From assembly GCA_029465975.1 (NCBI GenBank), contig CM055744.1, positions 372,001 to 436,000 on the forward strand: a stretch of DNA of 64,000 nt, read 5' to 3'. This stretch comes from Dallia pectoralis. Lineage: Eukaryota > Chordata > Actinopteri > Esociformes > Umbridae. The position numbers and the translations under genes are program-made. This document shows positions 59,001-64,000 of the stretch, piece by piece. The notes under the pieces were generated by a model. That model searched no databases. It was given only the letters and a program-made list of their open reading frames with translations, and was not told the origin of the DNA. Numbering within the stretch: position 1 is the first letter of the stretch; every line of letters starts with the position of its first letter.

Positions 59001-62000
59001 ATTGAGACCGATGTGGTAAGAACTACATGATCTGATACTAAATTAAATCATTACTTGCCCTCTCAACCTCTCATTAGCAGTTAACAGTGTCGTCTTGAGG
59101 CCACTCTGTGGACTGGTGTGCACTTGCGCATACAGTTTTTTTTGTCAGTATTTATATGTCTTTCAGGAGACCTTTCTATTCTACCCTCATGGAAAGTATT
59201 AGTTCAGGTATTTTGTCATTATTACCCTGCCTTGGGCGACATGAGCCTTGGCATAATGTAGTTATTGTTTTCTTCTCATGTGTTGCTGTTCTTTTAAAAC
59301 ACTAGGCCCGCTTGTCATGCATTAGTCACGCCTGTCATCTACGCACTGTTAAGTCATGTTAAGTTATTGCTGGTTAACTTCTCGCGTTGTGGTAGTTGGT
59401 GGACAGGAAAGGGGAGTACTATGATGTCATTCGAATAACAGTTTCCCCTCCGCGCCCAATCAGGGCCTGTTGCGCCGGTTTGTGTGTTTTCCAATCTCAA
59501 CCGACTGGGCGGGTCCTTAGGGTGGGTCCTATGGGGGCTGGTGAAAAGGTGGGGGCTAATCCGCATCCTGTTCTCAGATAGTGGTGAGAAGGCAAAACGT
59601 GGCCAGATTGGACAGGAAAAGGATAGAAACGCCATTTAGGATAACAATCTCGGAGTTTACTGAGAAATAGTCATTTTGGTTTTGCTAACATTAGCATTAC
59701 TTTGCAGTCTATTTGGGTTTCCAGTTTATAAACGCTTTTGATAATGAAAGACGCTCTCAGTATTTCGGATCCATCCTTCGAGCAGACGTGGGGGAGCTCC
59801 ACTAGTAGCGGATACTGCAGTGACTCGGATTCTGAGTTCGAACAGTATTTCACTGCTCGAACATCATTCAAACCAAAGCCAGAGAAGGTGAGCGGAGAAC
59901 ATGAAGAATAAGAATAAGAGAATGTGAAGAAGACTTTTGACTATTTGTTGCTGAGACTTTACTGTTATTCATGCATTATACATGCGTCACCAACACTAAC
60001 ATTGTGGGACCCCGTAATCTATTTTACATACTCTAGAAACATGTATCTGAAGTTTCCGATATTATATACTTTCATGTCCTTTCATTTAAAAAAACGTCTT
60101 TGGGATCGACCGTACTTCTCATATAATAATGAGGGCTACCACGTATTTCTTATATGATAATGACGACTACAAAATGCCAAGCCTGTACATGTCCAATTGC
60201 AATGATGGCACTGATAATGTGAATCAGTCAAACACAATGACACACCTATAATAACCCTGAAGTTTAGCAAGAAACTCTAGTCGTGTACTGCTTTTCTTAA
60301 GAAAATGTTATACCGAATCAAACACCAGAAAGCTGGAACTCACGGGCCCAACGCAATTCAAAAGAGGGTTTGATCCAAAAAACTCATACTCATATTCCTA
60401 GAGCATCTCGAATTAGGCAATCCAATAAAACCCACTATAACAATAACAACCCATTAACATGGTTTACTCCCTTTGTAGATAGATTGCTTTAAACTATGGA
60501 CTCATTTCTCCTGGCCCAAATGCTATTTACCAGCAAGGTACCATAACGTTGTAAAAAAAGTTATTTTTAACTGCTGGACTTGAATTCAGCAGCATTTGAG
60601 TGCATTTGGTTTCTGGTTATTGATCAGATTTTGCACAGCTTGACTGGAAAATAATTAGTGGGGGAATGCAGTTCAAGTACAATCTAGTAATGAATGACAT
60701 GCCACTAGTACTAATGAGTTCTCTGGATTTTCCAACTGAATTACAGTCGTTTCTGTTGCAGAATTAAGATTTGAGATTTTGTCCCGAAGGACCCATTGTG
60801 TTAGTTGCAGCTACAGTCAACCGAACAAATTGAGGCTAGTTGTTTTCATAATTGCAGTCACAATCCCTGTATGCCATTCTTACACAGGAAGTGAGGAATG
60901 ACTATAAAACCCAGGAAGTGCCTATGGTTGTTACTGCGTCTTTAGGAGCCATTAAAATGAGGTCGAATGTGCATTTTTGAAAGATGACAGAGATTCTGTG
61001 AAGATAAAGCAGCTGACAGGCTGTGCCTGTAAAACAATGGATGCTTTGTGTCTGTCTCTCAAACAGAGAGGAGTAGGGGGTAAGCTATTTTTAAATGAAT
61101 ACAGCTTTCAGGAATGCAACCCAAACCCATTTCGAACATTACAAACAGCTGCATGTTCCCCAATGGCGCCTTCTTACAAAGATAGTAAGAGTTGAGGAAC
61201 TGGAGTCAGACATCATTGTTCAGAACGAGGCTAAGGATACATTAACAGGAAGTTTGGATTCTGATGCAACCGAGGTTAACTTTGTGAAAAGTGGAGCTCA
61301 CAGAAAGTTAGAAATGTGATGCATAGGCAGCTAGTCTCAAATATAGTAGAAGTACTAAATTGGTACACTTAATTCTTATTTCATTGTCAGTACTGATTTT
61401 CATTAGAGAAGTTTCAGCCGATACCTAGTAGTAATCGGTACTGCCATTTTCATTTTGTTTACATGTGCTATGACAGCCATCATTTTTTACTGGACAAAAT
61501 TGTATGTCATACAACATTTTATTAACTTTCTCAAAATATACAATTGTGTGACAATTTTAACAACATACAATCTTATTAAAATACGTTCAAATAGAAATAC
61601 AAAGCCATTTGTGGAAGTTCTATAGTTCTAATAGTTTCCTTAAAGTTTGTACAAGTATTTCTTATTAATATTTGGTAAAAATCATAGCTTATGGAGTCAT
61701 GACTGTTTTCAGGTATGCCCTGTGGCTAAGCCAAGTACCCCAATGGGTCCTAGTACCCCTGGTTGGAATCTGATTTAGAATCTGGTTCCTTATCTGGTTC
61801 ATTATTGAACATGAATTTCAAGGAAAGTCTTTACAGAACAAAACAGGTACACTTGCTATTTGGCTATTAATCGGAATTTGAAATCTCACAGTGAAAAGCC
61901 TACTTTCAGTTGGCGTTAGCTAATTTTGCTATCTGACATTAACTAGCTAACCTTGCTAGCTACCCTAAGCTTTTCTACTTTCACGTTTTTAAACACTTGC

Positions 62001-63170
62001 TTGCAACTTTTAGTTTTATTAGTGGCTGTTTCTAGTGTAAAGAAATTCCAGACTGCAGACATAATTGTTAAGTTCACTAGACATAGGCTGTATATTTCCA
62101 GTCTACCCTTCATCTGCAATATTTGATACTATATCTCTGTAAATGTGTTGGTGTATGCTTAATTTATATAATCAAGTTGTGAATAATAAGTGGTAAAACT
62201 CTTTTCAGGTCTACCAAAATCAATTTACACAACTGTCATAGCCGTACTGAACTGATCCCTGTGAACCTGTTGCCCAAAAGCTTCTGAAATTAAAAAATCT
62301 AAACTGTGACCTAGAAGGCGAACTATATGAATTTTAACTACACTGATTATGTGGCCAGGCTACCTCAGATATATTTTAGGGTACATTTATTGATGTGAAT
62401 GTTGTACATCCTCTATTGTCCCCTGTATGTATTTTTCTCCTACTCATTATACATTGTTACTCTATATGCCTACTTATACTTACTTATGCCTACCTTGCAT
62501 GAAAAAAAATTAACATTGGCCCTCTGCTGACACCTGGTGGGGAAATGAAAATATGGCTGTGTCAACAAATGTGGAACCAGTGAATGGGGTATTTAAGTAC
62601 TTATTTTCATTCTGGACAGGATGAACAGGTGGAATCAGGGAAGCAGCAGGAGCTGTCAGTCGCAGATATACAACAAAAGGTCAAGGAGTACAATGCCTTA
62701 ATCAACAGCAACCTGTTCATGAACCTGGTGAGTGGAAACGCATTTCTTTCATGCATTTCTATTCAGTATTAACTTCCATATCACTCTAGCGACAGTGTCT
62801 GTATAACCATGCTGTTACACTGTTGTGAGTGTGATGTTTTGAGTGTGTATTATTTAGTTCATTCATTGTTTTCAACAGAACAAAGATGGCTCCTACACTG
62901 GCTTTATAAAGGTGCAGTTCAAGCTTGTACGGCCCGTGTCAGTTCCCCCACCAAGGAAAGGTACTGCAACACAGGATGATGCATGCAGGAAGACTGTGGG
63001 GGTGAAGCGTCGCACCTCTTTCTACCTGCCCAAGGATACATCCAAACACTTACACATCAGCTCACGCACACGCGCTCGGGAGGTCATCGAAGCCCTGCTG
63101 AAGAAGTTCACTGTGGTAGACAACCCTGGCAAATTTGCATTGTTTGAGCGCACTGAGCGCCATGGCCAAG
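53017..63170 (+). CDS. RASSF1: Ras association domain-containing protein 1, A-type isoform (partial, 3' exons beyond window)
   Basis: RASSF1A is a scaffold with a C1 zinc finger, a Ras-association domain and a SARAH domain that binds MST kinases; it works in Hippo, apoptosis and microtubule control. Exons seen: 53017-53332, 58894-59015, 62620-62727, 62879-63170 (279 codons and one base); the end of the RA domain and the SARAH helix lie beyond the window. The N-terminus MSWGEFIELRELRLH and RLERANALRI match the family. The C1 domain spans residues 74-123 across exons 1-2 (HDF, CDLC, CANC, H, C, C), all zinc ligands present. Exon 3 has VKEYNALINSNLFMNL. Exon 4 has DGSYTGFIKVQ, KLVRPVSVP, RRTSFYLPKDTSKHLH and SSRTRAREVIEALLKKF. 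Intron 1 (5.6 kb) is filled with transposons. The preceding gene is ZMYND10, as in human. Confidence 0.97.
53364..53851. mobile_element. MITE with TAGGGATGCAC inverted ends
   Basis: The left TAGGGATGCACTGATCCGATAC pairs with the right gtatcggtgcatcccta over 488 bp. No 8-bp duplication is found; outer TA bases could be a TA target site. Interior non-coding. Confidence 0.65.
54204..54285. mobile_element. LINE/SINE tail fragment
   Basis: caatcaatcaatcaaatgta followed by tttataaagcccattttaca resembles the tail motif shared by fish L2-type LINEs and SINEs (reverse orientation of a repeated ttgatt end). Confidence 0.45.
54761..56825. mobile_element. hAT-type transposon with exact 8-bp target duplication
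   Basis: The ends TAGGGATGGGCAATATGG and (reverse complement) TAGGAATGGGCGATAG are inverted repeats flanked by ctaaggat at 54753-54760 and 56826-56833. The flanks contain repeated tatcgcgatat motifs. No transposase is recognised; the interior contains AT-rich sequence and the 60-bp array at 55591-56165. It depends on a helper. Confidence 0.9.
55591..56165 (+). repeat. 60-bp tandem array (9.5 copies) inside the hAT
   Basis: The unit ggttatatagtgaatggtca...accacaggtc is exactly 60 bp and 95% or more conserved. Because 60 is a multiple of three, one plus frame stays open for 167 codons (55603-56106) with a 20-residue repeat of type YIVNGQADIRLHG. No promoter or conserved start was seen, so I treat it as repeat DNA. 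Confidence 0.9.
57634..58593 (+). pseudogene. Tc1-like transposase, frameshifted
   Basis: From ATG 57634 the sequence shows the Tc1 family in order: the paired-type DNA-binding region (RIGRLSLGNRHMSAAIMA), HGGGSVMVWGCISAAG around the second catalytic Asp region, and MSPDLNPIEHLWGILK with the final catalytic acidic box. At least three frame changes break it. The tail tttggacattttcacttagg followed by gtgtactcacatttg (to about 58665) is the usual 3' terminal region. Inactive copy in RASSF1 intron 1. Confidence 0.85.
59440..59743 (+). promoter_or_regulatory. Internal promoter for the RASSF1C-type transcript
   Basis: Upstream of the C-type start codon are CCAAT boxes at 59456-59460 and 59491-59495 and a GC box GGGCGGG at 59507-59513, in a locally GC-richer stretch. 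Human RASSF1C also starts from its own internal promoter. Confidence 0.5.
59744..59887 (+). CDS. RASSF1: Alternative first exon of the RASSF1C-type isoform
   Basis: ATG 59744 opens 48 codons ending at the donor gtgagc (59888), in phase with exon 3 at 62620. The encoded segment matches the RASSF1C start: FEQTWGSSTSSGYC, then SDSEFEQYFTARTS. This isoform lacks the C1 zinc finger and keeps the RA and SARAH domains. The Ser/Asp-rich N-terminus is highly conserved with human. Confidence 0.92.
59888..62619 (+). other. RASSF1 intron before common exon 3
   Basis: AT-rich sequence of 2.7 kb. Open stretches at 60977-61195 and 61095-61319 are short and unrecognised. I see no clear transposon end. Confidence 0.4.
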
Positions 63171-63234
63171 GTACGCCTGACTATGTAAGCTGTTGCTTTG
63201 TGGTTGACTGTCTGCACTGACATCACACTGATAA

Positions 63235-64000
63235 ATATGAAATTTGGTATCATTTTGATAAATACCAAGAGGTTTCTGATACCTTATTAATAGATACTAA
63301 GAAGTCCCTGGTATCACAATGGTAAATACTATGGGGTCATTGGTATCATAATAATTCATTCTCAGAGTTACAAGGCATCTGATGAATATTAAGATGTCGC
63401 TGTTATAACAGACATACTTTTAGGGCCCTGGCATCTCAGTGATAACTACCATGAGGTCCCTGGCATCTCAGTGATAACTACTATGAGGTCCCTGGCATCT
63501 CAGTGATAACTACCATGAGGTCCCTGGCATCTCAGTGATAACTACCATGAGGTCCCTGGCATCTCAGTGATAACTACTATGAGGTCCCTGGCATCTCAGT
63601 GATAACTACCATGAGGTCCCTGGCATCTCAGTGATAACTACCATGAGGCCCCTGGCATCTCAGTGATAACTACCATGAGGTCCCTGGCATCTCAGTGATA
63701 ACTACTATGAGGTCCCTGGCATCTCAGTGATAACTACCATGAGGTCCCTGGCATCTCAGTGATAACTACTATGAGGTCCCTGGCATCTCAGTGATAACTA
63801 CTATGAGGTCCCTGGCATCTCAGTGATAACTACCATGAGGTCCCTGGCATCTCAGTGATAACTACCATGAGGTCCCTGGCATCTCAGTGATAACTACTAT
63901 GAGGTCCCTGGCATCTCAGTGATAACTACTATGAGGTCCCTGGCATCTCAGTGATAACTACTATGAGGCCCCTGGCATCTCAGTGATAACTACTATGAGG
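63235..64000 (+). repeat. 32-bp minisatellite in RASSF1 intron, diverged to homogeneous, running off the window
   Basis: From about 63425 a 32-bp unit (gaggtccctggcatctcagtgataactayyat) repeats about 18 times to the window end with only C/T changes. From 63235 to 63425 diverged relatives are visible (for example aagaagtccctggtatcaca). Non-coding. Confidence 0.95.

Overview
The window looks like the genome of a ray-finned (teleost) fish. It carries vertebrate genes split into many short GT-AG exons, and it is crowded with transposon families common in fish: hAT, Tc1/mariner, L2/Rex1-like and L1-like LINEs, LTR elements and tRNA-derived SINEs. I cannot name the species. Six protein-coding genes are supported exon by exon: TWF2 (+), CISH (+), HEMK1 (-), NPRL2 (+), ZMYND10 (+) and RASSF1 (+). 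Five of them belong to the block that lies on human 3p21.3, so this is a conserved but compacted version of that neighbourhood.

Layout. Positions 1-10849 are one composite endogenous-retrovirus-like element. It has 203 bp of its 5' LTR, a tRNA-Tyr-type primer site, decayed coding remnants and a full 290-bp 3' LTR, and it sits inside an L1-like LINE whose 3' half runs to about 12440. The element contains a nested LTR retroelement (2573-6533), a SINE and a solo LTR, all in antisense orientation to it. Positions 12440-17800 are transposon debris, including a triple-nested hAT region. TWF2 occupies about 17.8-27.4 kb; its intron 5 holds a 65-bp minisatellite split by a hAT element. Positions 28-31.3 kb hold a hAT and a LINE relic. 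CISH (33.0-34.8 kb) is preceded by three STAT-type motifs. HEMK1 (36.0-41.0 kb, complete, 359 aa) converges on CISH and is head-to-head with NPRL2 (41.9-44.1 kb, complete, 379 aa) across a short shared promoter region with a repeated CRE-bearing module. ZMYND10 (46.8-51.5 kb, complete, 462 aa) follows. RASSF1 starts at 53.0 kb with the A-type first exon, has a second C-type first exon at 59.7 kb, and runs out of the window through a 32-bp minisatellite.

The genes do not form one pathway. TWF2 binds actin, CISH restrains cytokine/STAT signalling, HEMK1 methylates mitochondrial release factors, NPRL2 is a GATOR1 subunit that inhibits mTORC1, ZMYND10 assembles ciliary dynein, and RASSF1 is a Ras-association scaffold in Hippo/apoptosis signalling. 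They are linked by old synteny and, for HEMK1/NPRL2, by a shared promoter.

All exon boundaries were read by eye from frame, splice consensus and remembered family resemblance; no alignment or expression data were available.
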